The notes under the pieces: generated by a model
The model's database searches: none
Told to the model about the DNA's origin: nothing
Seen by the model: only the letters and a program-made list of their open reading frames with translations
Assembly (NCBI GenBank): GCA_003260075.1
Contig: QLIY01000161.1
Location: 95,164-159,163 of the forward strand
Direction of reading: 5' to 3'
Length of the DNA: 64,000 nucleotides
DNA from: Phallusia mammillata
Lineage: Eukaryota > Chordata > Ascidiacea > Phlebobranchia > Ascidiidae
Shown here: positions 1-21,244 of the stretch, piece after piece
Numbering within the stretch: the stretch's first letter is position 1
Layout: each line of letters begins with the position of its first letter
Program-made: the position numbers and the translations under genes

Positions 1-56
1 AACCGATTTGGGCCTATTTAATACGTACGGCTGTAAGGTACCCTCATGGTATAAAC

Positions 57-741
57 CAGGGGCGTGCAACTTCTCCAGTCGGCGGGCCTGATATGGGAAA
101 ATGAAGTACTTGGCGGGCCGGATTCAAGAATCGATACATTAATCGCGTATTTACCCAGTGATTTAAAACGGAGTTTTGACCACCTAAACTAAATTCAATT
201 AAGAACGTCGCAATTACAAGACAATTTAAACAATCCAACTGATATAACATCAAATTATTCACCACAGCAAATTTAATGCATGCACCACAGACTTAGATAC
301 TGCTGAAACACTAACCACACTACACGTGTGGGGGGGGGGGGTTTAAACAATCCAACTGATAAAACATAAAATTATTCACCACAGCAAATTTAATGCATGC
401 ACCACACACTTAGATACTGCTGAAACACTAACCACACTACACGTGTGGAAACAAAGGGGGGGGGGATATGGTGCTATGGTAACAACGGCGGGAAAGTTTT
501 ACTGTTATTGGAGAGTGTTACTGTTTGTTAGAACTATAATTTGACGTAGTAAGCAAGTAGTGGGGGATTCGGCAGACTGNGGGCTGTGTTATAACACAGG
601 TTCTAAAGATTCTAATCCCGCCCGATAAGAAACGCATTATTCTGCGTAACACAGCCGATCTTAATCGGGCACTTCCAGACGGATCGGGTGGTCTGCGGGC
701 CGCTCAAAATCCCGTCGCGGGCCGTATGTTGCCCGCCCCTG
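57..741. mobile_element. hAT-type non-autonomous element
   Basis: The ends are CAGGGGCGTGCAAC on the left and TTGCCCGCCCCTG on the right, which are imperfect inverted repeats of the usual hAT form. They are flanked by a perfect 8-bp target-site duplication GTATAAAC at 49-56 and 742-749. No transposase is readable inside. The interior contains a 107-bp duplication split by ten G (225-448), another G run at 456-465 and an N at 580, so the internal length may be unreliable. Confidence 0.85.
580..580. other. single N
   Basis: This is one of four isolated Ns (580, 29574, 38892, 63319). I see no duplicated flank beside this one; two of the others separate copies of the same sequence and the last ends a duplicated TGS1 segment. 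Confidence 0.9.
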
Positions 742-866
742 GTATAAACCGATTCGAATACTGAAAATCTGGCAAGTAGAGAAATTTTAATATCTATGAG
801 GGATAGGTCGAACAAGAGCACTTGTGTCGTAAGCGGCCAAATTCAACGGAACCTGAGACTATTAAG

Positions 867-1235
867 CACTTAATTAGGGTCGGTACTAAATACCGTATGC
901 GACTGCATGTGACCGCACGTTATTCCACCTAAAATACTGCTATTCCACCTAAATAAGTTGTGTGAATTGTGAGAATACAAGCCCCAACAAGGGTAATATA
1001 AACCAGATTCTAGTACTATTTTAATTACAAACCCTCACCCAACCCGAATAGCTCTAACCGTTGGCGCTTTCAGAAGTCCACAAAATTATATTTTCGTAAA
1101 AGCATAACCAAGTCCTTTACAACTTCCTACCGTGTGATAACATCACATGTGGTATAGCCTATCATGCGGTCACATGCGCTAGCATGCGGTAACATCCAGG
1201 AACATGCGGTATTTTGTACCACCGCTTAATTAGTA
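867..1235. repeat. palindromic MITE-like repeat
   Basis: The left arm, with GGTACTAAATACCGTATGCG near 881-900, is complementary to the right arm near 1200-1230 (ATGCGGTATTTTGTACC). The middle carries short reiterated words such as AACATGCGGT. Related words recur inside another palindromic element at 53145-53513, so this is a dispersed family. Its boundaries are approximate. Confidence 0.5.
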
Positions 1236-1923
1236 CCCAGTAGGCTATACTCTCTGATGGAACAGAACCTTAACGAAACATTGTGGTGGGGGAGCTAGCG
1301 GATCTAATCTAAATTTTGTAGGTCGCCGTTATGACCAACGACAAATGGACAAATTTGGACAAAAAGCCGCCGAAGGAAAACAGTCAGTTGCTTATTTTGG
1401 CGAAATCCACTTTTAAAAAACGTCAAATTGGCAACCCTTCTGTAGCATACAATTTAAAAATCCTTGCTATCGATTCTTGAAAACATTGCTCAAGAGCCCA
1501 AATTAAGGTTACGGGACGATAAATATGCGCAGTGTCTATGCAGGCTAATATCTGTGACTTACGGCCCACGTTAACCTAGTCGTTAGAGGCAAAATTTTAA
1601 TTTTATCAAGCCAAAATAGATCATTTTTTTTGTTTCGGCTACTTTCCGGATTTTTTACATTCTTTTAAACGGCTTGTTACTGGTTAGTGTTATCATTGTA
1701 TGTGTTATTGTGTAATTGTTTTAACTATTATTCAAAGCTTGTCCTGCAAAGTATACGTCAAAACACTACCTCTGGAATTCCCGCCACTTGTCTAAAATCT
1801 CCACTCTTGATCTTGTTTTGATTTATTGATTGATTTTTGATTACCTCATAAGATCTCTTCAACTTTAAATAACAGTGCAAAAACGTGATAAAGGTTGTAT
1901 TCACAACTTATCTAAAAAAAGGA
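1236..1923. other. intergenic, upstream of NSMCE1
   Basis: No coding region is convincing here. The stretch is AT-rich and should contain the promoter and 5' leader of the NSMCE1-PRIM2 pair, but I see no clear TATA box. Confidence 0.4.
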
Positions 1924-2724
1924 ATGGGTACGTACAGAAAGTGTCACATTTATTTTTTACAAGCGATTATGAATCGTGGATCTTTTTCTGAAACCGACTG
2001 TGAAAAGGCGTGTGCGGAATGTTGCCGTCTTTCTGATGTAGACTTTTCTGGTGATGTTCAAAACTTCATAAGAATTATCAATGAAAAAATACATGTATTT
2101 CACTTGAAAATTCGGGAAGGGAAAAGGGAAGATAATGGTGAAATGATGTATATTTTGGCAAGTCAAGTGGAGAGTGATTTAAATAGATTGGTAGTTGGTG
2201 GTGATTTTACAAGAGGGGAGCTTGAGTTTTTTAGGAGGATTTTAGAACTAATTGTGCATTCTGATACTCCCCCTGATGTTGGCACCATTTCATCTGTGGA
2301 TGTGTTAAACATGGCTGATTCTTTAAATCCCAAAATCACCAAGGCAGATGCCAAGAAACTGTTAAGTAGATATGTTGATGACGGGTGGTTTTTCGACAAA
2401 AATGGTGTGATTTCCATGTCCCCAAGAACAATTGTTGAACTGGAACTGTATTTGACGGAAGCTTTTCATGGCTTGCTGCATAATTGCAACATGTGTAGCC
2501 TAATAGTTTTCCAAGGAAAATGTTGCTTAAACTGTTCAGTGCGAATGCATCACTTTTGTGCGCATCGCTACTTTGCTGGAATGGATAGGCCAAAATGCAT
2601 GTCCTGTGGTTCACTATGGAATGCAGAAAGTGACATTGTTACAGTTTTTGACAATGATGATGCTTCTGAGGCACAAACAAACCAAAGAAGTTTTCGAAGC
2701 AGAAAAAGACCCCGTATCAACTAA
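1924..2724 (+). CDS. NSMCE1: NSMCE1 / Nse1, SMC5/6 complex RING-like subunit
   Basis: Nse1 belongs to the SMC5/6 complex, where its variant RING and winged-helix domains pair with a MAGE-type subunit for DNA repair and ubiquitin ligation. The protein is 266 aa, encoded by one uninterrupted exon. The N-terminus matches the family pattern of a short lead followed by YFLQAIMNRG. The C-terminal zinc-binding region reads CNMC, then CLNC, RMHHFC and CMSC, which is the Nse1 variant RING-like ligand order. I chose the ATG at 1924 because the reading frame upstream to 1885 has only a GTG and because MGTYRK gives the same length as the human protein (266 aa). A serine/arginine-rich tail follows the RING. 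PRIM2 begins 155 bp downstream on the same strand. Being intronless beside a 13-exon neighbour is a notable contrast. Confidence 0.9.
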   Translation: MGTYRKCHIYFLQAIMNRGSFSETDCEKACAECCRLSDVDFSGDVQNFIRIINEKIHVFHLKIREGKREDNGEMMYILASQVESDLNRLVVGGDFTRGELEFFRRILELIVHSDTPPDVGTISSVDVLNMADSLNPKITKADAKKLLSRYVDDGWFFDKNGVISMSPRTIVELELYLTEAFHGLLHNCNMCSLIVFQGKCCLNCSVRMHHFCAHRYFAGMDRPKCMSCGSLWNAESDIVTVFDNDDASEAQTNQRSFRSRKRPRIN

Positions 2725-2879
2725 AAAACAATCAATGATGCCCTGAAGACATTTTGAAATTCTGCTTTTTGTGTTGTGGAGACATTTTGAAATCCTGCTT
2801 TTTGTGTATAAGTTTTCTTATAATGTTCTGTTTGCCTTATTCAGATATTTTAAACATTTAGTTCAAAGAAACTTGCACA
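2725..2879 (+). promoter_or_regulatory. short intercistronic gap with direct repeat
   Basis: Only 155 bp separate the NSMCE1 stop from the PRIM2 ATG. The gap holds a 28-bp direct repeat with one mismatch (2747-2774 and 2780-2807, core GACATTTTGAAAT) and pyrimidine-rich AG sites near 2844 and 2861 that could serve as trans-splice acceptors. I see no canonical AATAAA. In tunicates such spacing often marks an SL trans-spliced operon; that interpretation is inference. Confidence 0.45.
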
Positions 2880-10988
<8,109 letters not shown>

Positions 10989-12147
10989 CTTCGATGTTCG
11001 TTCATTAACTTTACAATTTTGTACTGGATGTTCATGTCCGTCTGGCAAATGCAAGCGGAAAGTTTCCGGTTCTTTGTAAATGTTAAATCGCGCTTGTTTT
11101 GGGATCTGTGTGACTCGCACTTAGAGGGTGTGCAGGTCTGACACTTTTAAAACTTTGCATACATGTACCACTTGATGTGGCGTTGGAGAAAGCATACTTA
11201 TCCGATTTAATAAAAACACTTACCCTAGCTACAACGCAAGTGCAGTTTGACAAAGGAACATCCTACATTGTATTGTGTAAAGCAGGCAACCATAAGCACT
11301 TACCTATTTTAGCATTACTGCAAACTAGTCGCAGTTAATCGCAGCCTAATTCATTAAAACTGGTGGGGGTAAAGGCACAAAGACCTGAAACACGTGATTG
11401 GCGAGTTGCAGCACGAGAAAAAATCTGAATATCATTAGGCGTTTCAAAGTAACGTGCTGTTGTAAACAAATGTATCCCTATTCTATTAGACGTTACTGTA
11501 TGGGTAAATTAGTTAGTCAGTAAACTTAAACAAGAAGCAACAATAAAGTTGCCGTTAGAATCTTTTTTATCAATGTTAATCTATAACTAGTATTGTATTG
11601 GAACAATTTTGACACGCCGTATGCGCTCTTAGACATCAGCTGATGAAACCACGTGATACCAGTGTGCTTCGCGTCAATAATAACAAAGAACTCGTGCCCT
11701 TCAAAACAGATCGTCTGAAGCTCTGAGCGAGGATGTGAAACTGATGGTGCTTTCGTGTTTGTGTACGTAATGTAAAAGCTTTCTAAGAGCATTTTATCGT
11801 AGTTGCGTGACAATTATGTTGGATTGCATTGATCCCAGAAAAAAATTTTGTTGTGGCTTATCGTAAGGATATTAACAGGGTAGTAACAGTCAGGATTATA
11901 CCAGTGTGTTCATGTTACAAGTTTCAACACTGGTACTGCGCATTAGTAAACTCAGGTATGCGATTTGATCTGAAAGCATTTTATTGAATTGGTTAATATA
12001 TTGTTGAGTCACAATAATGTAGTGACATTTTATAACTTAACTGTTTTTGTTGCAGTGTTCGGCAAAACATTTGTTTGTTTTTCTTTGTTCTAATATACTT
12101 ACACACATATTACTGTACATTGAAATTTGCTGTATCAAATTGTAATC
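10989..12147. other. intergenic, PRIM2 to FBXO25/32
   Basis: No supported gene is present. The stretch should contain the PRIM2 3' end and the FBXO25/32 promoter. A CACGTG E-box next to an ATTGG (CCAAT complement) occurs near 11391-11401. No TATA box is obvious near 12148. Confidence 0.4.
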
Positions 12148-15100
12148 ATGCCTTTTCTTGGACAAGATTGGAGGGCACCTGGCCTGGATTGGGCGAAGTC
12201 TGGCTCGTCGGGTTGGGAAATCGTTGAACCCAGTTACGGAGTCACGATGGAATCTATGCCAAGGTTTGCAAAGATTTAGACCCTACTATTGTGACAACGT
12301 TTTGGCATGGAAATTTCCTAACCTATTTTTGACGTTTCGAAGAAACATAAGTTAGAATCAACTAAAATACCCAAATGACGTAAGGCCATGAACCGTATTT
12401 AACAAAACGCATACGCCAGATCACGTGTGTTTTAAGCGTCATACTCGCTATTTATGCGATTGCATTAGTGCCGTTGACAAAATGTCGTTTCGTGGCGCAC
12501 TTTAATCCGGATTGTTTTAGTCATTAGAGGAAATTTTTTTGTGCGATGGAATTATCGTCACAATATTTTAGGGTTGTACCTTTGCCTGTGGGAATATGGG
12601 GTTAGTAATCCCGATTCTAAATACCGTAGACCGCTTTGGTGTTTTACGCATTATTGACTTGAGTACGGGTTACCATATTTGTGCCCCATGGTTGTCCTCG
12701 AGGCGTCAGAAATGCTCAGGTTGACTTTGTATGGGCAAACTGCTCCACTTGCGCTGAGGATAAATAACGCGTTTAGACGTGTTTTATGAATGTATCCATG
12801 CGGATGTGGATGTGGTCTTTCCTTTTTGGGTTGCAAAGTTGTGTGTTTTGCTGCAAAACCCTTAGAGGTTTTTAATGCAATTACACATGTGCACGTTTTA
12901 TTACAGAAATCATGTAAGAAAAATCATTGAAGCTTTTTTGCGCCAAGTCCAACAGACAAAAAACAAGAACTCCTACAACAATTTGACCTCAGCGCCAAGT
13001 TAGTAGCCAACAATTTCACTGTGAAGTTGTTTTTGTATTCCTGATATTAAGCATGGGTTCAAAAATCATTTATCTCTATTTGCATTGTGAAGCCCACTAG
13101 GTATCTATGCATGCTTCTTATTATACATAAGCTTTTTATTGACAAAAACCTATTAAAATCAGGGCCACTGGTTACAGCCAAATTTGTTTTGATTTTCAAG
13201 TGTAAAGTCATTAATAATTAATTATTTACACAAATATTTATTTGACCCCCCTCTTTTATATCGGTCCAGATCTCCATGTCAAATTTAGTTTTACACAAGC
13301 CTTTATCACAATACCATTTTTATTTATTTATTTCGAAAGCTACTAATTTATTATTGTAAAAAAAACTGTTTTTCTGCTACAAATAACTTAACTGCACACA
13401 ACAATTACCTACCTAAACAACTGTTGCAACTCCCAAATTTCTTCTGTTCATCAGTTTCGAAATGCAGCGTAAGAGAAAACATGCCTTGGCTACAGGTTGG
13501 GCTCAAAGGAACACGAGAGGTTAGTTTGGTAAATCTGTCCCTCAAATAATTGCCTTGATTCACTGCTTAAGAGTGATGATATGTTTTTAGTGCCATGGAT
13601 ATACCACATTGGGAGAAATGATCAGACGTCTTGATTTTACTGGCAGTGCTTTCTTGACTTATCGCTTTCCTTACATACTACAAGTGATCTATCTGCTGGT
13701 GAAACGTGAAATGACAACACTTAGTGCCACAGCACAGCAACATTTATTTCAAGTTATTGAAGTACTTTTATCACAAGGTATACAAATGTGGGCAATAACT
13801 AAATGTTGACCAAAAAAGTAAATGAAATACAGGTAATTTTTATCATTATTATTTTTGTTAACAATAGTTGTTTCATAAAATTTGCAGTGATGGAAAGCAA
13901 GCGTGGCATTCGTCAGATGCATTATATTCTGAACACTTTAATGTCAGTATTGCAAATTCAATCCAAAAAGAAAATGATCAGTTCCAAAGCAACGTGGTTC
14001 AAAAAGCTGGACACGGTCAGAAGATGGCAGAGCCAACTGAAACAAATTGATGTTCCCTATGTAAGCAACTGAAAACAATTGCTTCAACGTTCTTTTACAT
14101 TACTGTACATTACTGTGCCTTTGCAGAGAATGGACAGCCATGCAACACTAAGTGACATGCCGGTAGAAGTACAAGCTTTCATTGTATCCTGTTTAACTGA
14201 TCATGAGGACATAAGAAGCCTGTCATGTGTAAATCGCACATTGAATGAAATATGTGAAAATACAGTGGTTTGGAGAAACTTGTGTCATACCAACTTCACA
14301 AAGGTATTACTATCCATAAAATAACAAGAATGTAGGACTGGGTAGTGCTCTTAAAGCCATTTTAGTGACATGAAAGCACATATTTATAAATGACCTATAC
14401 AAAACAATTTATTGAAATGCATGGATTTGGTATGTATATTGTTCTCTCGCAATTTGCTTAGGGGGCTAGCGTACTGCGATTATTACCGCACAGTTGATCA
14501 ATGTTGTAATCATGATTTTTGTGTTAGAGAAGGTAAACTAGACTACTGGAAAGCATTGCTTTGCAACAATATTAGTACATATCCTGTTTGAATTGTTACA
14601 ATGAACCTCAAGGAACCCTTCGACTTAACAGAACCCTTGTGTTTCATAGTTCCAAAGAACCCGGGTTAAAGAGCACTGTTGTAGGATAAAACTTTGGCAC
14701 TGTGTAAACTAAAATTTAATATTTGCAAAATAGCCTAATGAAATGAACAAAGTATAATTATAACATCTTGCAACTTTAGTTTCAGGTTACAAAGGCAAAG
14801 AATATGTATTTCAAACAACTCAAGAAAAAGGCCAAGTCAGAAAACAAGGACAATATTTCCAACCTTATTAAACCAGACAGTGTTAGATATTGGAAAGCAA
14901 TTCATGAGATACTTCTAAAGTAGGGTCATACTTTTGCATAAGAATGTTGTTTTTTATAGTCCATTATGTTAAATCTGTGCCATTTTTTGCAGATCTTTTA
15001 AACCGATCGAAGAAAATTATATTGATCCCCTTCTGTACTGCAAACACTGCAGTGTTTTGTTTTGGAAGGTGTGTTTTGTATACTTTGAACATTATCTATC

Positions 15101-15257
15101 TGCAGGGATTGAATTGACCAGCAATGATGATTTATTTTTTCATTGTATGTCATAGGAAACAGGCCATCCTTGCATCCAGGAATTTAAGGACATTGTTCCA
15201 AATATTGATCACTTATCACCACAACAAGTTGTCTCATTCTTCGAACCTAAACGATAA
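12148..15257 (+). CDS. FBXO25/32: FBXO25/FBXO32 (atrogin-1 family) F-box protein
   Basis: This is the substrate-receptor subunit of an SCF (SKP1-CUL1-F-box) ubiquitin ligase. Vertebrates have two paralogues, FBXO25 and FBXO32 (atrogin-1, muscle atrophy); this single gene is equally a candidate for either. Exons are 12148-12263, 12907-12998, 13455-13519, 13591-13777, 13888-14060, 14127-14303, 14786-14919, 14993-15068 and 15156-15257, closing in phase to 373 aa. The start reads MPFLGQDWRAPG, the family's diagnostic N-terminus. HGYTTLGEMIRRLDF marks the central helical region. The F-box lies in exon 6 (LSDMPVEVQAFIVSCL through VWRNLCHTNF). The C-terminus carries YCKHCSVLFWKETGHPC. Exons 2 and 3, linking the N-terminus to the helical region, are the least conserved and least certain. 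ATTAAA near 15434 and AATAAA near 15763 are candidate poly(A) signals. Confidence 0.92.
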
Positions 15258-18161
15258 AGCGATAAAATTGCTTTCTAACGAAAACAATTTTGATGAACTT
15301 TTCCAATCGACTTACACTGCTGCTGTTGATATTTGGCTTCTTGGCAGAATTTCCTCATAATGTCCAGTTCATATTACAAACTTTACAGTCTGTTTTGACA
15401 CAAACCTAACATATTTTATGCATAAATCAATGAATATTAAAGTGATAGAATAAACTAATGTTGCACAGCATGTCAGCAAATGCCTATATTTTACCTAAAC
15501 TGACACAACATTGAATGTGTTAGTTGTCAAAATCAGTTTAATTTCTATGATCAGCTGGTTTGATCTAGTTTTTGTCAAAGCTATTCTCTTTAAAAAAAAT
15601 TGTACACATGTTTGTAACTTTGTGGACAATTGGTGCAAAGAGTATGTATATGTTTGTGTTGTATTGCCAACATCTTTTTATTGTTTTCATTGTCCTGGAA
15701 GAATTGTGCTGCTTCAGTCAACCATTTATACATAAACTTAAATCAAACATTTTTTTCTGTAAATAAAATTGTTCTGTAATTTTTTGTTACATTTGTGGGA
15801 AAACAGTCATTATAAAAAAAACTAGACAACCATGAAGGTATTGCATTCACAGTTCTTGATGAAACGGAAGTACGCATACAAAGTTTAGGTCCCTGGGATA
15901 ACTTGTTCTACATTCCTTGCTTACCAAGGACAAAAGGGAAACATGCCCATCAGCTAGACTGTGCTGGCATAATGATGTTTTATTGTTCAAAATGGCAATT
16001 TGATGTCATTAACTTCAAAATCACATGAAATTCAAATGATAACATTACACTTCTCAATAAAAAGGCTCATCTCTGCATAAAATAGGCAATGTGTGTTAAC
16101 ATACAAGGTTGCGTTGAATGTAGCAAGTAACATAGGCAACTTTAATAAACAAGACAAAACAAAGTAAATTTGCAATGTAGACAACTTACTACCTAATTCA
16201 TCATATGAATCAAAATAGATGGCTGTTGTTCCTATTCACTATAAGTAGCATTTTTAACCCAAAAATCCAGGATCAAATAGAAAGTTTTAAGATGTCTATT
16301 TGTGACTACCCAATAGTACGTTGAATCACATACACAAAGAAACAAACAAACAGGGGTAAAAACACTGCATGCACAACAACAAAAACAAAAATCGCTCTCC
16401 GAGTAGACAAATTGCATCACAGTTAAGTACAGGATTTAAAAATGAAGGGCTTCGAATGGGTGGTAGGGTGATTTTGGAATTATCCTGACTCTGTGTGTAC
16501 AGTGTATAAATGTTGGTGGTGGTAGTAAAGCAAATTGAGGAACGCCAGAACATACAAGCACATATTGAATAAATGTATTGTGATAAGTAAAGAAATTACT
16601 GGCTTGTTTTAAAAATGGACAAAATGCATGAACCCAGGTAATCCAGTAGTAAAAACCTCAATGCATCTACAACAACAGGTTCTATTGGTGCACCTTTTCC
16701 CATTAACCCCTATTTCAAGAGTATTTGATGAATTAGCAATATTTTTGTGTTTCAGTTGAAACAGAGTGCACCAAAAGGGCCAGGAGTTTAGACACACTGA
16801 TAAAAAAAGAATAAATACAAGCCAGAACCAAAAGGGCAGATGGAATTTAAAAAGTAACGAGTCTGTGACCATTTGGAATATAAAAAGATGGAACAAACAT
16901 GACAGCATGATCAGACATGAAAACAGGGTCAGAGTGCAGGTTTCTTAAAGATTATATTAAATAAAAAGGGTTACATTGTGGCAAGGTTGGGCAGAAATAG
17001 GTCAACAGGTTTATAAAATTAATTTACAATATTTTTAATAGGTTGCGTATCAAACTGGAACAGCAGTCATTTTATAAATCAAACAAAATTTTAATCCACC
17101 GCAACCGCGAAGGTCAGTCAAGAAATGTTCGACTCATACATAGTTAACAATGCATCTCAGACACTGAGGATACTCCATGCAGCTAAAACAAATTTGAGGC
17201 AAAAAAAAGGAATATTTAATTTTCCTGAAATGTTAGTTTGTGTGGCCAGCGTATGCTGAAAATTTAAGAACAAAGCAGTGTATCACAACTGTAGTCTGAA
17301 TTAAATTAGTGTTACAAGGTTTGTTGAGTCCCTGACTGACTTATGACATAAAACCCCTGTTTCACACCCATACACTTTCATTATTTACAAATCAATAAAT
17401 CCGCAAATGGTTATGATGGAGCAAAAGTAGTCTCCCATTGAAAAGCGCTGTCTTTGTAAACACGTAAACAGCAAACGAAAAAACAGACTAAAACACAGAG
17501 GGCATGTTTGTGATTTAGCTTGGAATTATGTTCACCTTGGTACTAATTCAAACAACTGTGGCCAGAAATCACATAATTACTAATGCGCCAATCAAATATG
17601 AAGCGCTGCAAGACAATAATAGTAATTTGGAATAATGTAAAAACTTCACTGCACACAAAGACAGGCCAACTTGAAGCATAAAACAGATCCAACCTCCAAG
17701 CAGATTTAATACTGCATCAAACAGATTAAACAATTCCACACCTAAAAAGTAATACAATACTCAGATGACATGAAGGTGTTTATCCATTTTACGAGCACAG
17801 ATTAGACGGATATTGGAAACGATTGTATGGGGCTGTCAACATACTTAAATCAAAGGGCCTTTATCTGCATATTGCATGACCCGAATTTAGTGTGTTGTTG
17901 CCTTATACAAATGACACCTACAGATTACACTACTGTAAACAGAACATGTGCCTCCATTGTTCCCAATTCACTCTGATACTACTGTGGCTGACTATAGCTT
18001 GAGAGGATGACGTAAACAATATGTTGAGTCACTAATGCATTATATGCCGACCAAATAAGGTAGCTTAAAACTTTGAAGCAGGGGCATGTAAACAAAACAT
18101 TCTATGTTTACTTTCACTTTTGGACTGAAAAGGACATATTTACTCACTTGTGTCATTTTGT
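15258..18161. other. convergent 3' region of FBXO25/32 and CYRI
   Basis: There is no supported coding region. The left part is probably the FBXO25/32 3' UTR (AATAAA near 15763, + strand). The rest may be a long CYRI 3' UTR, since an AATAAA on the minus strand is found at 15978-15983. If both signals are used, the two transcripts end about 200 bp apart. UTR assignments are inference. Confidence 0.4.
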
Positions 18162-21100
18162 TTAAACTTCTAGCATCTTGTGAATGGCTTTTGGTGTTGA
18201 TTCATCATTTAAATGTTTTGTGGTGTATCGTAAAGCATTCAACAGGGATTTAACTTTGACTTTCCCATTTTGGTCTTTTAATACTTTGATTGAACCTTTG
18301 ATCTGCAACAAATAACATATATATAATTGATAAATGAAAACAAATACCTAAGATAACTGAACCAGGAAATGTGGTTAAAAGCACGCATGCAGAACTCAGA
18401 GCAGATGTGCCTGGGATAACATGTCATCCTACAACCAGGAAACTATTAACACATATATAGAGATTGCTTTCAATCATTCTACGCTCCCCATCCATTCAAC
18501 ATAGCTGTCACAAACTAGAGTTCAATTTCCTGGATACCTAAAGCTGATAACTTTGGTTCTGTAATTTATTAGTTTCTTTCAGCAAAATTGATGACCACAA
18601 CCTTACATAAAAATTTACAAATGAGCTCAATTTTCGTTAAATTTCATCCAATAATTTAAGCACTAACACATCATTGGTCATGCCTCTAGTATTAAAAAAA
18701 TACATGGCAATAAATTATGCAGTCAATCCAAACATAGGCACATCCATTTTGTGAGTAGGATGTCTTGTAGTCAGTTAGTAGTCTCATGACCTTGCAGCAA
18801 TTAATAATGCATATGCTCCCTTGGTGGGCAGTGACATTGTGCACCATACAAGCCCCCGAAGACACAGCTGACAATACCATAGACACACAAATGTTTGACA
18901 GCAACTTACATCTATTCTGGATCCTTTGGCAAAGGCACCTTCCTTGTGCACATGATCATACAATATTATGACGCCAACCATGACCCGAACACAGAATGAG
19001 ACAGTATCAGCCCCCATCTGAAATCTTGCATCATCACTGCATAGACAAACAATAGTTAGGTCTAGTCAGTTAATAAAAGCTAGGCCACATGCATACAAGC
19101 ATTTTTCTTAAGCATGCAAGCACTGGTTTGGTGATTGGGGTTTTAGTTGTCAACAGGCGAAATTAGGAATTAACACAAATCATTACTTACACTGCAGCAA
19201 AACTAGTGCCTTGTGGTTTCCTAAGAACAAATATTTAACAGGTACAAAAAAGCTTGCAAAGACATATATACATGTATATATAGTCATTAAACAATAACAT
19301 GCAGCACTAACAGACCTATTGTTTTTTCAGTTAAATGTTTACACAAAAAGAGGAAAACAAATCTTACGGATTTTCCAACATGACTTTGCAGATGTTGGCC
19401 ATTGTGCTTAAAACTTCAAGGGCCCTTTCTGTTTCAACATCCGCATTCTACACAGATAGAAAATGAAGAAAATTTTAAAATGTTACCATTAAAAACTTTA
19501 ACAATTTTGCACCATATCTAACGCCTGACAGACACACGAGAACCTACTTCTTGCACAAATCTGGTTGTGGCATCACTCAAGGTTTTTAACATAGGTGTTG
19601 CTTCAGCATAAAATAGTGACATTTCATTGGCCATTTCTGTGGAAATACATTTCCCTTCATCATAGTCAATGCCCGCAGCTGCCGAGTTCATTCCCCTTCT
19701 GGACATGGTTCGACGAAAATATGAGAAGTCATTTTGTATGGCCGGATTGTTCATCTGTAAGTAAAAGAGAAGCATATATAATAAATAAAACAAATAAACA
19801 TAACTATGCATTTTTTACTAGCCTTCAGGTCATCAAACTTTAGTGTGAAATGCATGATTTCAGCAAACTGCTTTGCTAAGGCTTGCTTTGTCTCCAAATG
19901 CTGCAGAGGTGATAGTGGTTGACATGTCAAAGCACGAAGCAGTTCTTGAACACATTTTTCTAAAGAAAACATAATAATTTTTTAGGGTTGTTCAAAACAT
20001 TGCATTATGTTTTTATTTCCAGCAACATTTGGATTGTTTGGAAAATGTTTTGACACAAACTTACGTAAATGTTTTGAAAATTCATAGAACTCCTTTAGCT
20101 GCTTTACGAGAGGAATAATTGCATGCCAGGTATCAGCTTGCTTTTCTTGATTGGAGGGATTAGATATCGCCTGTGAGTAATAAAACACTAAATGAACACT
20201 CTTATGGTTGAAATTTAAACAAGGCATGGCCCCTTGAAAACCAGGAAGCTGTTAAAACTGTAGTATGAATGCTTACTATGATGCTTGGTCCATAAATAGA
20301 AAAACTGGACGACATTAGAGCATATATTTTGACAGGCTGGAAACAAAACCATTAACTTACCACCATGTGAAAAAATTGCTTGACAAATTATCCATGAAAA
20401 TTGTTGAATGATAACTTGCACTGCATTTTTAAAACACAAATGCTTTAGACTTACTATTCGAATTTCCTCTCCAGCCCCCTTGTACGACTTTAACTCAGTG
20501 ATAATTCCTGGAGCAAATGACAAAACATGGGCAACACCATCAAAAACTTCTTTTTCTTCTTCGGATGGTCTTGCATCTAAAATAATAAAAAAGTCATCGA
20601 CATGTTACATAATTTAACATTTAAAAAAATTCATGAATCCAAAACAGTATACACCGAATGTTTTCATTGCATTGAATTTAATAACAAGGTGACTTAACCC
20701 TGTGAAAAAACAAGACATTTAAGGGAAATACATCTCAACAAGTGGTCAAATGTAGACATTTCCTGGTATGGCACAGTTGCCAGTTTGGTCACAACTCTAG
20801 GATGTTTTAGGTGCTCTGTTAACAGGAAATCTGAGCACAGCAACAGTGAGATTGATGTATTCCCACAGACAGCACAGAAACTTATGAAAACACACTATAA
20901 ACACACTAGACCCTTTTAACAGAAAAAAATACATTTGTATTTTATATATATACTCGTATATATTGTTCATCATAACCCACATAACTTTGGTAAAATATAA
21001 ACAAACATACAATTGCACATTTTCATAAAATGCAAGCAGTGTAACATTCTACTTGCCACCAGTCACTAACAGTTAGAGGCCATAAAATTACAAAAAAATT

Positions 21101-21244
21101 AGTGGCAGTAAGTTTTGTATACCTAGGAAGCTATAAGCACAATATGCACGCTGTAAATAAGACACCAAACTTACTTTCAAAGTCCAGAAAGATGTCTTCC
21201 AAAGCTTCTTCCTTGCATTGCAAAACCCTTAGCAAATTTCCCAT
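18162..21244 (-). CDS. CYRIB: CYRI (FAM49) Rac1-binding regulator of Scar/WAVE
   Basis: CYRI proteins bind active Rac1 at the membrane and restrain Scar/WAVE-driven lamellipodia. Exons in transcript order are 21175-21244, 20455-20576, 20065-20170, 19823-19959, 19548-19754, 19368-19447, 18910-19036 and 18162-18302, giving 329 aa (human CYRIB 324). The start MGNLLRVL keeps the glycine used for N-myristoylation. [16 protein letters not shown] keeps the two arginines known in the mammalian protein to contact Rac1. Other anchors are [57 protein letters not shown] and [14 protein letters not shown]. The intron between exons 4 and 5 begins with GC, not GT. A 3' splice site just ahead of the ATG (near 21255) implies an untranslated upstream exon that I could not place. 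Confidence 0.94.
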
